Shown: piece after piece, positions 53,647-62,518 of the stretch | Layout: the number at the start of each line of letters is the position of its first letter | Numbering within the stretch: position 1 is the stretch's first letter | Assembly (NCBI GenBank): GCA_963716925.1 | Contig: CAVQUX010000014.1 | Span: forward strand, 868,001 to 932,000 | Direction of reading: 5' to 3' | Origin: DAISKN01 sp963716925 | Lineage (GTDB): Bacteria > Acidobacteriota > Vicinamibacteria > Marinacidobacterales > SMYC01 | Length of the DNA stretch: 64,000 nt | The notes under the pieces: generated by a model | What the model was told of the DNA's origin: nothing | The model's input: the letters and a program-made list of their open reading frames with translations, nothing else | Database searches by the model: none | Made by a program: the position numbers and the translations under genes

Positions 53647-55053
53647 ATGACCGAGAACGCGATCGGAACCGAAGCGAACCCCCTGAGAGTGGCAATCGTG
53701 GGCTCGGGACCGACGGGGTTCTATACCGCCGAGCACCTTTTCAAGCAGAAGGACCGCGTCGTCGAAGTGGACCTCTACGAGAGGCTCCCCACCCCCTTCG
53801 GCCTGGTTCGGGGAGGCGTCGCGCCCGACCATCAGAAGATCAAGTCGGTCACCAAGGCCTACGACCGCATCGCCGCGAACCCTCGCTTCCGCTACTACGG
53901 AAACGTCGAGCTCGGCGGGGACGTGAGCCTCGACGACTTGAGGCGGCACTACCACCAGATCGTCTTCACCGTCGGGGCCCAGATCGATCGAAGCATGGAC
54001 ATCCCCGGCGAGGACCTGAAGCGCAGCCACGCGGCGACGGAGTTCGTCGCCTGGTACAACGGTCATCCCGACTATCGGAATCGGGAGTTCGATCTCTCCC
54101 AGGAGTCGGTTGCGGTGGTGGGGGTCGGCAACGTCGCCGTCGACGTCTGCCGCATCCTGTGCCGCAGCCGGGAAGAGCTCGAGAAGACGGACATCGCCGA
54201 CTACGCTCTCGAGCAGCTCGCGGCATCGAAGGTGAGAACGGTCTACATGCTCGGCCGCCGGGGGCCGGCGCAGGCCGCCTTCACCAACCCCGAGATCAAG
54301 GAGCTCGGGGAGCTGGAAGTCGCAGACATCCAGGTCCCTGAGGAAGAGGCGGCGATTGACGAGGCCACGAGGAAGTACATGGAAGCCAATCCCGACCCGT
54401 CGACCGATCGCAAAGTCGAGATCCTGCAACAGTACGCCCGCGAGAAGCGCTCGGGGAAGCCGAAGAAGCTCGTGCTGCGATTCCTGGTCTCGCCGGTCGA
54501 GCTCCTCGGCGGCGGGGACGGCGGCGTCCGGGCGGTGAAGCTGGTGAAAAACGAGCTCTTCCTCGATCCCAAGGGCAACATCAAGCCGAAGGCCACCTCT
54601 AAGTTCGAGGAGCTCTCGGCGGGGCTCGTGTTCCGCTCCGTGGGCTACAAGGGGGTGGCGCTTGCCGGAGTCCCGTTCCGCGAGGACTGGGGCGTCATTC
54701 CGAACGAGAAGGGTCGGGTGCTCGACACCGCGGAGTCGGTGAAGGGCCTCTACTGCGCCGGCTGGATCAAGCGGGGACCGACGGGGGTCATCGGCACCAA
54801 CAAGCCGGATGCGCTCGAGACGGTGGAAGCCATGCTCGAGGACGTAGGCCATGGCCGCCACCTCTCTCCCGAGGCCCCGTCGGCGTCGGCGGCGGAAGCC
54901 ATGGTCCGGAGCCGCAAGCCGAGCTTCGTCTCCTACGAGGACTGGAAGAAGCTCGACGCCCTCGAGGTCGAGAGGGCCAAGGGCAGCGAGCGGCCGAGGG
55001 TGAAGTTCTGCTCGGTCGAGGAAATGATCTCGGCGCTGGGAAAGGGCTCGTGA
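53647..55053 (+). CDS. FprA-like ferredoxin-NADP(+) reductase (adrenodoxin reductase family)
   Basis: 468 residues. The FAD-binding motif VAIVGSGPTGFYTAEHL is at residue 15, the NADPH-binding VAVVGVGNVAVDVCRIL near residue 155, and the C-terminal FAD contact GWIKRGPTGVIGTNKPDA near 380. The order and length fit mitochondrial-type adrenodoxin reductase and mycobacterial FprA. It passes electrons between NADPH and ferredoxin. A 70-residue C-terminal extension (after VGHGRH) has no assigned role. The next gene starts one base after its stop. Redox partner unknown. Confidence 0.92.
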   Translation: MTENAIGTEANPLRVAIVGSGPTGFYTAEHLFKQKDRVVEVDLYERLPTPFGLVRGGVAPDHQKIKSVTKAYDRIAANPRFRYYGNVELGGDVSLDDLRRHYHQIVFTVGAQIDRSMDIPGEDLKRSHAATEFVAWYNGHPDYRNREFDLSQESVAVVGVGNVAVDVCRILCRSREELEKTDIADYALEQLAASKVRTVYMLGRRGPAQAAFTNPEIKELGELEVADIQVPEEEAAIDEATRKYMEANPDPSTDRKVEILQQYAREKRSGKPKKLVLRFLVSPVELLGGGDGGVRAVKLVKNELFLDPKGNIKPKATSKFEELSAGLVFRSVGYKGVALAGVPFREDWGVIPNEKGRVLDTAESVKGLYCAGWIKRGPTGVIGTNKPDALETVEAMLEDVGHGRHLSPEAPSASAAEAMVRSRKPSFVSYEDWKKLDALEVERAKGSERPRVKFCSVEEMISALGKGS

Positions 55054-55054
55054 G

Positions 55055-56143
55055 TTGAGATTCCAGCGGGCGGTATTGGCTGCCTCCGCCGCCCTCTGCG
55101 TTCTCGCCGCCGCCTGCTCTCGAGCTCCGGCTCCCGTTCCCGGGTTCCGGGAGCTCATCGGGGAGTTGTCGGAGGAGGGCGGCTATTTCGATACCGACAA
55201 CCTGATCTCGAACGAGACCGCCTACGTGCAGGTGATTCCGGATCTGACGCCTCTGGGCGGCGTTTACATCGGAGTCGGGCCGGAGCAGAACTTCCACTAC
55301 ATCGGCCGCCTCCGGCCGGAATGGGCCTTCATCGTCGACGTTCGCCGCGACAACCTTCTCCACCATCTGCTCCTGAACGCACTGCTGGTCGAGTCGGAAA
55401 CGCCCATGGCCTACCTCTGCCGGCTGTTTTCCCGACGGTGCCCGGACGGTCCCCCGGAGGGCGGCTTCGAGGGGATGCTCGCCGCCGTCGACGGCTCGGA
55501 GCCCGACGAGGAGCTCTTCGCGAAGAACCTCGAGGACGTCTTCGAGCACGTCGAGAAGAAACTCGACTTCCCCCTCGACGCCAAAGACCGCAACGTGCTC
55601 GAGTTCACCTATCGCTCGTTCTTCGACGAACAGCTCGAGCTCCGGTTCAAGAGCCACGGCCGACCCCCGATGCCGTACCATCCGACGTACCGATCGCTTC
55701 TGGTCGCGCGGGATTCCGCCGGCAACCCCGCGCATTTCCTGTCCCGGCCCGACGATTACGACCACGTTCGAAGGCTCGCGCTGGAAGGAAGGCTGGTTCC
55801 CGTCGTCGGAGACTTCGCCGGGCCCCACGCTCTGAGAGCGGTCGGGAAGTTCGCCCGCGAGCGGGGCGAGACCGTCACCGCGTTCTACGTATCGAACGTC
55901 GAGTTCTACCTTCTGCGGGGCGGAGTCTTCCCGAGCTACGTCGAGAACGTCCGGGCGCTTCCGCTCTCGGATTCGAGCCAGTTCATCCGGGCCTATTTCA
56001 GCTACGGTTATCCGCATCCGGCGGCGCTCGCTGGCCATCGCAGCACTCTCGTTCGCCAGAGGATGGGGCGGTTCCTCGAGCTGTTCGACCGGGGAGCGTA
56101 CGAGGACTACTGGGACGTGAGCACCCTCGACTACGAGCGATGA
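55055..56143 (+). CDS. LIC_10091-like protein, possible lipoprotein
   Basis: 362 residues starting with TTG at 55055. A short hydrophobic leader ends with LAAACS, a possible lipobox. The rest resembles proteins annotated LIC_10091 family: YFDTDNLISNETAYVQVI, YIGVGPEQNFHYIGRLRPEWAFIVDVRRDNLLHHLLLNAL, and FYVSNVEFYLL. The GPxQN and DxRRDNLL segments look like a methyltransferase-type fold, yet the protein appears exported, which is unusual for that chemistry. It begins one base after the reductase stop and overlaps the next gene by four bases. Function unknown. Confidence 0.65.
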   Translation: MRFQRAVLAASAALCVLAAACSRAPAPVPGFRELIGELSEEGGYFDTDNLISNETAYVQVIPDLTPLGGVYIGVGPEQNFHYIGRLRPEWAFIVDVRRDNLLHHLLLNALLVESETPMAYLCRLFSRRCPDGPPEGGFEGMLAAVDGSEPDEELFAKNLEDVFEHVEKKLDFPLDAKDRNVLEFTYRSFFDEQLELRFKSHGRPPMPYHPTYRSLLVARDSAGNPAHFLSRPDDYDHVRRLALEGRLVPVVGDFAGPHALRAVGKFARERGETVTAFYVSNVEFYLLRGGVFPSYVENVRALPLSDSSQFIRAYFSYGYPHPAALAGHRSTLVRQRMGRFLELFDRGAYEDYWDVSTLDYER

Positions 56144-56580
56144 GCGATCTCGAGTGGCGGCGGATCCGCGTCGACTGGGAAGAGCTCGAGGACGCCTTCG
56201 CCGACAGCTCCGCCGATCACCGCTACTACCTCGATCGGGAGACGGGGGCGGTCCATTTCTTCTCCTCCTACCTCGACAACGAGGACGAAGAGGAAGACGA
56301 GCGTGCCATCACCGCCGAGGACCGCTACGTTCTCATTCCCCATGCGCGCCGCCTGGTTCCCTCGCACGAGCTTCGCGAGTTCGTCGCGTCGCTCGGCCCG
56401 CAGGACGCGCGGCGGGAGCTCGAGTCTTCGCTTGCGAACCCCGAGGGCTACCGCCGGTTCGAGGAGGTCGTCGCCGACAATCCCCAGGCGCACGAGGAGT
56501 GGCGGCGGTTCGTGAAGGAGCGCCTGGGCCCGCGGATCAAGAGCTGGCTCGCGGACGTGGCGGTGGAGCCTCTCGACTGA
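56140..56580 (+). CDS. UPF0158 family protein
   Basis: 146 residues of the UPF0158 family. VDWEELEDAFADSSADHRYYLDRETGAVHFF is the typical start, followed by EEDERAITAEDRYVLIPHARRLVPSHELREFVASL and RRFEEVVADNPQAHEEWRRFVKERL. The family is small, acidic and of unknown function. Its ATG overlaps the previous stop codon, so it belongs to the same transcript as the reductase. Confidence 0.8.
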   Translation: MSDLEWRRIRVDWEELEDAFADSSADHRYYLDRETGAVHFFSSYLDNEDEEEDERAITAEDRYVLIPHARRLVPSHELREFVASLGPQDARRELESSLANPEGYRRFEEVVADNPQAHEEWRRFVKERLGPRIKSWLADVAVEPLD

Positions 56581-56649
56581 CCTCGGAGAGATTCTGGTCT
56601 CTCAGCCGGAGTCTCCGAAGCCCCGGCCCCCGGGCGGCCTGGCTCAGGT

Positions 56650-58521
56650 TCAGTACATCGGCTCCGACGGACAGTCGGCCCGGCAGAGCGCCGCCAGCAC
56701 CGCGCCCAGGGGAGTGAGCGACAGGTACGGAGTGGAGCTCGAAGGAGCCGAGTTCAGGCACCGGGGCTGACCCGCGGGACAGCGCGAGACGCAGGCCCGC
56801 GGACCATCGGCGGCGTCGCAGTCGGGAAACAGCGAAGCGTTGTCCCCGCAGGAAAGGATGGTGCCGCCGGCCGGCCCCTCCACCCTCTCGCAGTTGCCTC
56901 CCGTGATGTCATAGACCGAGTCCTCTTGACGGCGCAGGCACTCGAGCATGTTGCTTCCGCCACAGAACTGCGGGTTGGTGAACAGCGTCCCACGAGCCGC
57001 GTCGGCGGCCATGCCTCCGCAGCGTGGATCGTCGAAACTCGCGTCCGGCTCGCCTTCCGGGCCAACCGGCGGCTGCTCCGGGCGGAACGGCGGCCGTGGC
57101 CTTTCACTGACCTCGAAGAAGACCATCGGCGCATCGAACGAAGGCTCCAGGCGAATGTGAAAGCTCGCGTTCTCGAACTCGACCTGGACTGGCGTGAGGA
57201 TCTGCTCGACCACCTCGGCGGCAGCATCCAGTGGGTTCTCCGAGCTCGGGGCTTCTGGCTCGAAGCCCTCGAGCACGTTCTCTTCCGTATGCTCCTCCGC
57301 CTCGAGGTACGCGGCGGCGACCTCTTCGGGCGTCGGCACGGGAGGAGGGGTGTCGGATTCTCCGGAGACCGGGCCGAGTCCTGGACTCGTCGAACAATCC
57401 GGAGGACTCAGGAGCGCGGCGTCCGGAAGGGTTACGGCACCGCCGAGCCTGTCGGTAAGGCTCCGGCACGGACCTCGTCCGGTCAACGCGAGAGAGTCGC
57501 GGATGTCGTCCAGCGTCCCTGGTGTGAACTCCCGGCCAGCGCCGAGACACTCGAACAAGGCCCGTCCGAGAGCGTTCGTCTCCAACCAGAACCGCGCGAC
57601 TCGACCACCGAGACCGAACCGCCCACCCGCCAGCAGATCGGCGACCCCGTCCTCGTCGGCGTCGATCGCGAGCAGGTAGCCTTCTTGAGCGAAGGCCGTG
57701 ATTCCGTAGTGAAGCGGCGCCCAGCCGGTGCGGACGCGCGACAAGTCGCCGAGCCTTCCGACGTTTCCTTGAGCGTCGGCGAAGTAGCGGCCGTCGATGT
57801 ATCGAACGAAGCTCCCGTCCCGCAGCTCCGGCCGGGCGACCACGTTCTCGAAACCGACCATCGCGTACGACGACGCGCCGTTCGAGCCCGCGCGCTTGAG
57901 GAAGTCTCGATGCTCGTAGGCAAACAGCCGACCGCGCTCGAGTCGCTCGTGGATCCACTTCAGCTCGGACCACTCCATCGACAGCGACTGCGACACTTCG
58001 AGCCGGAGCATGAGCGAGGTGACGAGGGCGCAGCCCGGCAGAGTACCCTTGATGCTCAGCGGCACATAGAGCAGGCTTTCGCCCGGCGTGGCGTCCACCG
58101 TGGTGTAAACGTCGAGATACATCGCGTCTTCGGGATGTTTCCGGTCCAAGTTGCCCGTCTCGGCGCGGGCGCGGACGATGACGGCCGGGTAGCGATGTAT
58201 CGTGCCCTGGATTTTTGGTGTCGACGGCTTGTACCTGGCCGTGACTCCGGAAGCGGCCTGTATCGGGATCGAGAACCGCAGATGATTCCCGGCGATGGTA
58301 CGGATTGAGAGAGCGGGAGTGCGCACGCACGGCGGAAGCGGCAGGATCGTGTCGGCCCCTTTGGCGGTTCCGCCGGCGAGTGCGGCGGCCGCCGGCGCTT
58401 CGAAGGCGAGCCGCGCCCCGTCTTTGGGTAGCTGAGAGGCTCTGGCCGTCGTTCCGAGCAGTACCACGATGCACGCGGTGCGGAGAGTCCGCAACACGAG
58501 GTCGAGATCCTTGGAAAGCAT
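56650..58521 (-). CDS. Large secreted protein of unknown function
   Basis: 623 residues starting at 58521 with GGAGGG about eight bases upstream. A signal peptide (TACIVVLLGTTARAS) is followed by a long beta-rich body with DVYTTVDATPGESLLYVPLSIKG, and DADEDGVADLLAGG, a calcium-binding repeat like those of thrombospondin type 3 or FG-GAP. A proline/glutamate-rich linker lies near residue 400-440. The C-terminus is cysteine-rich (at least ten Cys after residue 520), suggesting a disulfide-bonded end. It looks like a cell-surface or extracellular protein; no partner is known. Confidence 0.7.
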   Translation of the reverse strand: MLSKDLDLVLRTLRTACIVVLLGTTARASQLPKDGARLAFEAPAAAALAGGTAKGADTILPLPPCVRTPALSIRTIAGNHLRFSIPIQAASGVTARYKPSTPKIQGTIHRYPAVIVRARAETGNLDRKHPEDAMYLDVYTTVDATPGESLLYVPLSIKGTLPGCALVTSLMLRLEVSQSLSMEWSELKWIHERLERGRLFAYEHRDFLKRAGSNGASSYAMVGFENVVARPELRDGSFVRYIDGRYFADAQGNVGRLGDLSRVRTGWAPLHYGITAFAQEGYLLAIDADEDGVADLLAGGRFGLGGRVARFWLETNALGRALFECLGAGREFTPGTLDDIRDSLALTGRGPCRSLTDRLGGAVTLPDAALLSPPDCSTSPGLGPVSGESDTPPPVPTPEEVAAAYLEAEEHTEENVLEGFEPEAPSSENPLDAAAEVVEQILTPVQVEFENASFHIRLEPSFDAPMVFFEVSERPRPPFRPEQPPVGPEGEPDASFDDPRCGGMAADAARGTLFTNPQFCGGSNMLECLRRQEDSVYDITGGNCERVEGPAGGTILSCGDNASLFPDCDAADGPRACVSRCPAGQPRCLNSAPSSSTPYLSLTPLGAVLAALCRADCPSEPMY

Positions 58522-59000
58522 CGGGCAGGCCCTCCTTCTTCCTCTATTGCAGGACCGGTGCCATTTGACCGAAGCTATGGGCCGAGACCGCAAGTGCAGC
58601 CGGATTGGCAAGTTGCGCGAGAACACCGAGCTCGGAGCTCGAAGACTGGCTTCTCGAAGCCGCTACAAAGCCTCCCGAATCGTTCGAGGTGCAACCGGTG
58701 CGGCTACGGTCTGTCGCGCGACAGGGAGGAGTCACCCCGCGTTCCTCTTTCCCTTGTGTGCACGACGGCGACTTCCGGGAGGGGCAGCTTCCGGTGGCCG
58801 CAATGCGACACGGCCTGTGACCTGTTCGAGACGCCGGGGTGTGAGAGGCCGCACAGACCCGCCCTTGTCGGGATCGGTAGTCTCCAGATTGTCGTTCCGG
58901 TTGAGTGTCAAGAAAACCTTGTGAGGGCACAGCCGCCCGCCCCTCCCAGGCTGGCAGGTGGGGTCTGCGCTCGAGCCGCCGAGAAGTAAGAGGTGCAAGG
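58522..59000. other. 479-base non-coding region between divergent secreted-protein genes
   Basis: I see no gene or RNA here. The short frames on both strands have no family-like sequence. It must carry both divergent promoters; a possible -35 TTGAGT lies near 58900, but no matching -10 box was found. AGGTGCAAGG (58991-59000) precedes the ATG at 59001. Confidence 0.4.
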
Positions 59001-61004
59001 ATGTCTGCTACTCGCGTTCCCACGCCCCACGCCCATCGCACGAGCCTCAACGCAGCGTTGACCCGCCGCGCGAAGCATTGCGCCGGACTGTTGTCTCTGT
59101 CTTTGGTCGTCTGCCTTGCGCCGCGGGCGCTTTCGTCCCCCGCTGAGGAGGGGCAGCCTCCGAAACCCCCGGCGGGAAGATTGCGGGAGGTGCGTCCCGA
59201 GGCGCTTCGACCGGCAACCGCCCGGACCGCGCGAAGGGCTCGTATCGCCGCGGAGACGAGCGTCCCGGCGGCGACGGCCACCGCTTACGGCTACGTCGCA
59301 ACCCCCATCCCCCCGCCCGCCGGCAGGACGCGAACGCGCGCTTACGGCATCAACAGCCAGGGTGAGGTCGCCGCTCGCGCCGCGAACTACAGCGACGCGG
59401 ACCAGAAAGAGATCGACCGCCAGGCGTTCGTCTGGGATCCCGTCAATGGATCCCGACCGCTGCCGACCCTCAGCGGAGAGAGCGGTGTCTGGGGTCTCAA
59501 CGACGACGGCATCGTCTCCGGCTACTCCTACAACGACAACACGGTCCCCCTCCAACACGCGGTTCGCTGGGACACGACCACGGAGCCTTTCACGCTCACC
59601 GAAATCGGCACTCTCGCGAACGCGACCACCGGCGCCCGCGGCGACACGAGCACGGCATACGACTTGAGCGAGCCAGGTCGGATCGCGGGCTACTCCGACA
59701 TCCCCAACGACGACGGCACGTTCGTCCCCTTCCACGCCATCCTCTTCGACGACACTTCGGGTCTCTTGGATCTCGGCACCTTCGACACCAGCTTCCCGGA
59801 GTTTCAGCATGGCTACAGCATCTCTTACGACGTCAACTCGCCCGGCCAGGTCGTGGGCCTCGCCAGCTCCACCGAAGGCGGCAACTGGCACTTCCTGCCG
59901 TTCGTCTCCGACGCCACGGGGACGCTGCACGAGCTCGCCCGCGACCCCGCATACTCCGGCTCGCAGGAGTGGTACGCGGTCGCGATCAACGACTCCGGAC
60001 TCATCGGCGGCCATGTGATCGCGGCACCCAACCAGTCTTTCCCCTATTACTGGCCGGATGAAGCTGCCCAGCCCGTTCCCGTGACCCTGCCCTCGGCCTA
60101 TCCCTACGGAGAGATCTACGGGATGAACGCCCAGGGGCAGATGGTCGGGATCCTGTGGAACGACGCCGGGACGGAGCACGCCTTCGTGTTCGACACCACC
60201 CAGGGCGCGCGTGACCTCAACGACCTCGTCGATCCCGCCGGAGGCTGGGTCATCAGCTTCGCACGGGACATCAATGACTCCGGGCAGATCGTCGGGTCCG
60301 GTACGATAAATGGCCTCGCCCGCGGCTTCCTTCTCACTCCGTCCAGCCTCGTCATGGGGCGGATCTCGGGGAGCGTGCGCCACAAGGTCGGCGACGCCCC
60401 GCTGCCGGACGTGGCGGTGAGGATCTACGACTCCATGGGCGGCTTCGCCACCGAGGCAACCACCGACAGCCAGGGCGACTACACGACCGACTGGCTCTCG
60501 CCGGACGATTATTTCGCGGTCACGAGCAACACCCTGGGATTCCCGGAGCAGCTCTACTCGAACCTGCCGTGCGCGGCTTGTGATCCCACGACGGGCACGC
60601 CGGTGACCGTCACCGCGGGCTCTGTCGCTCCAGGTGTTGATTTCAAGCTCGGCCCGCTCCTCCCGAGCCTCGCCGTCGACGATGCGAGCGTGACCGAGGG
60701 CAATTCCGGCACGGTGAACGCCAGCTTCCACGTGACGCTGTCCGCCGCCAGTCCGCAGACGGTCACAGTCCTGTTAGCGACCGCTAACGGCACCGCCAGG
60801 AGCAGGACCGACTACACGCGGAAGCTCACCACGCTCAGATTCCTGCCCGGCGAGACCATGAAAGCGGTGACGATCGCCGTGAAAGGCGACACCAGAGACG
60901 AAGCGGACGAGACCTTCTTCGTGAACTTGAGGACGCCGCGCAAGGCCACCATCGCGGACGGCCAGGGCGTCGGCACGATCCTCGACGACGACCCGCAGCC
61001 GTAG
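59001..61004 (+). CDS. Secreted HAF-repeat protein with C-terminal Calx-beta domain
   Basis: 667 residues. A signal region (LLSLSLVVCLAPRALS) is followed by several 'HAF' extracellular repeats, recognised by GINSQGEVAARA, GLNDDGIVSGYS, DVNSPGQVVGLA, AINDSGLIGG, GMNAQGQMVGI and DINDSGQIVGSG, about 60-70 residues apart, likely forming a propeller. A carboxypeptidase-regulatory-like domain follows (GRISGSVRHKVGDAPLPDVAVRIYDSMGG), then a Calx-beta domain (VDDASVTEGNSGTVNASFHVTLS, DEADETFFVNL). Both ends suggest a surface or secreted adhesive protein binding calcium. Confidence 0.85.
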   Translation: MSATRVPTPHAHRTSLNAALTRRAKHCAGLLSLSLVVCLAPRALSSPAEEGQPPKPPAGRLREVRPEALRPATARTARRARIAAETSVPAATATAYGYVATPIPPPAGRTRTRAYGINSQGEVAARAANYSDADQKEIDRQAFVWDPVNGSRPLPTLSGESGVWGLNDDGIVSGYSYNDNTVPLQHAVRWDTTTEPFTLTEIGTLANATTGARGDTSTAYDLSEPGRIAGYSDIPNDDGTFVPFHAILFDDTSGLLDLGTFDTSFPEFQHGYSISYDVNSPGQVVGLASSTEGGNWHFLPFVSDATGTLHELARDPAYSGSQEWYAVAINDSGLIGGHVIAAPNQSFPYYWPDEAAQPVPVTLPSAYPYGEIYGMNAQGQMVGILWNDAGTEHAFVFDTTQGARDLNDLVDPAGGWVISFARDINDSGQIVGSGTINGLARGFLLTPSSLVMGRISGSVRHKVGDAPLPDVAVRIYDSMGGFATEATTDSQGDYTTDWLSPDDYFAVTSNTLGFPEQLYSNLPCAACDPTTGTPVTVTAGSVAPGVDFKLGPLLPSLAVDDASVTEGNSGTVNASFHVTLSAASPQTVTVLLATANGTARSRTDYTRKLTTLRFLPGETMKAVTIAVKGDTRDEADETFFVNLRTPRKATIADGQGVGTILDDDPQP

Positions 61005-61187
61005 CTCGCGAGGAATCCTTGGCGCCACGTCGGACAACGAAGTTTCTCGGTTCCGCTGGCGGGAAGAGTCAGCACGAGATCCTCCTCCGCCTTCGAGGAG
61101 TGGCTACGCTCGCTTCCTCGTCAAGCGGATTAGAACTGTGTCCCGCCGATCGACTTCACCGCGATCGACTTCACCCGGGTCTGCGGT
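61005..61187. other. Convergent intergenic region
   Basis: 183 bases between the HAF protein and the dipeptidase, which end facing each other. It holds a short direct repeat, GATCGACTTCACC twice, near 61147-61175. No hairpin terminator stands out and no RNA was recognised. Confidence 0.4.
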
Positions 61188-62405
61188 TCATCGCGCCTTC
61201 CGCGCCACGGCTTCAGCCTCCCTCATGACCCGCAGCGTGTTCCCGCCCAGGACCTTCAAGACGTCCTCGTCCGAGTGACCCCGCTCGAGGAGCCCGCGCA
61301 CGAGATTGGGGATTTTGGAGACGTCCTCCATTCCCGTGGGAAGCAGGTCGCCGACACCGTCGAAGTCGGAGCCGAGCCCTACGTGATCGACGCCGGCGAC
61401 CTCGATGGCGTGGTCGAAGTGATCGAGCAGCCGGTCGAACGAGACCCGTCCGAAGCGCGCGATTCTCTCGGCGTTGACTTTCCGCATCTCCTCCGCGAGC
61501 CGCTTCGGATCGTTCCCGTAGCGGGCCTGTACGGCATCTTCTTCCGCATCGATATCCTTGGCCTCGGCGCTCCGCAAGCGGTAGGTCTCGTCGAGGTAGG
61601 CGTTGTAATAGTTGATGTGCACCACGCCGCCCTTCTTCGAAAGGGCCGCGAGCATCTCGTCCGTCATGTTCCGAGGATGCTCGCTGAATTTGCGGACGGA
61701 CGAGTGAGACGCGATGATCGGAGCCTCTGACGCCTCGAGCGCGGCGAAGAACGTCTCGTCGGAGACGTGGGACACGTCGACCAGCATCCCGAGGCGATTC
61801 ATCTCCCGTACGATCGCCTTCCCCTCGTCGGTGAGGCCGTGCGCCCGCGGCGGCTCTCCCGACGAATCGGCCCAGGGGGTGTGGGTGAAATGGGTGAGGG
61901 TCATGTAGCGTGCGCCGAGCTCGTAGAGCGACCGAAGAACGGCGGGGCTCGAGTCGATGACGTGGCCGCCCTCGATTCCGAGTAGGATCGCGATCTTGTC
62001 TTGACGCTTCGCGGCCTCGATTCCATCCGCGCTCGTGGCGAGGACGAGATCGTCCGGATGCCGGCGGACCTCCTCCCGCACCGCGTCCATCTCCAGAAGT
62101 GCGCGGCGGATCGATTCGAGCGGCGTGAGCTCGCGGGAATTGGGGTTCGACGCGAAGAACATGGCGCTCACCCTGCCTTCGCGCATGCGGGGAATGTCGA
62201 CCTGGCCGTCTTTGTATCGCGTCCCCAGATCGATCCCCTCATCGAGTATGCGCTGGGTGGTATCGGCGTGGAGGTCGATGACCACCGCCCGATCGAGAAG
62301 CCGCTCCACGCGGCCCTCATCGATTCCCCGCTGGCCGGCCTCGGAGAAAGCGGGGACGGTGAACGGAAGGAGGAGGAACGTAACGCGACCTATCCAGGGT
62401 TTCAT
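61188..62405 (-). CDS. Membrane dipeptidase (peptidase family M19)
   Basis: 405 residues with a signal peptide (MKPWIGRVTFLLLPFTVPAFSEA). The renal-dipeptidase zinc site is visible: VIDLHADTTQ (HxD), GIEGGHVI (bridging Glu), VDVSHVSD and IIASHSSVR (His ligands), and GSDFDGV (Asp). The family hydrolyses dipeptides, including those with D-residues, and beta-lactams in some cases. The protein would act in the periplasm. Neighbour queG is upstream on the same strand with 113 bases between; no functional link is evident. Confidence 0.92.
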   Translation of the reverse strand: MKPWIGRVTFLLLPFTVPAFSEAGQRGIDEGRVERLLDRAVVIDLHADTTQRILDEGIDLGTRYKDGQVDIPRMREGRVSAMFFASNPNSRELTPLESIRRALLEMDAVREEVRRHPDDLVLATSADGIEAAKRQDKIAILLGIEGGHVIDSSPAVLRSLYELGARYMTLTHFTHTPWADSSGEPPRAHGLTDEGKAIVREMNRLGMLVDVSHVSDETFFAALEASEAPIIASHSSVRKFSEHPRNMTDEMLAALSKKGGVVHINYYNAYLDETYRLRSAEAKDIDAEEDAVQARYGNDPKRLAEEMRKVNAERIARFGRVSFDRLLDHFDHAIEVAGVDHVGLGSDFDGVGDLLPTGMEDVSKIPNLVRGLLERGHSDEDVLKVLGGNTLRVMREAEAVARKAR

Positions 62406-62518
62406 GCGAGGCCTCCGGCGGAGAGGGTAGCGGTTCGAGCGCGCTGAGACAAGAACAGCAGGATCCAGCTCCGGCGGTCGAGCGAGCCGCCGCTTCGTGA
62501 AGGAGCTCCGGGCGCCGA

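Noticed and set aside
58522..59000. Possible tmRNA or tRNA-like gene in the divergent intergenic region
   Set aside because: No acceptor stem with CCA, no T-loop TTCGAAT-type motif and no tag frame could be found.
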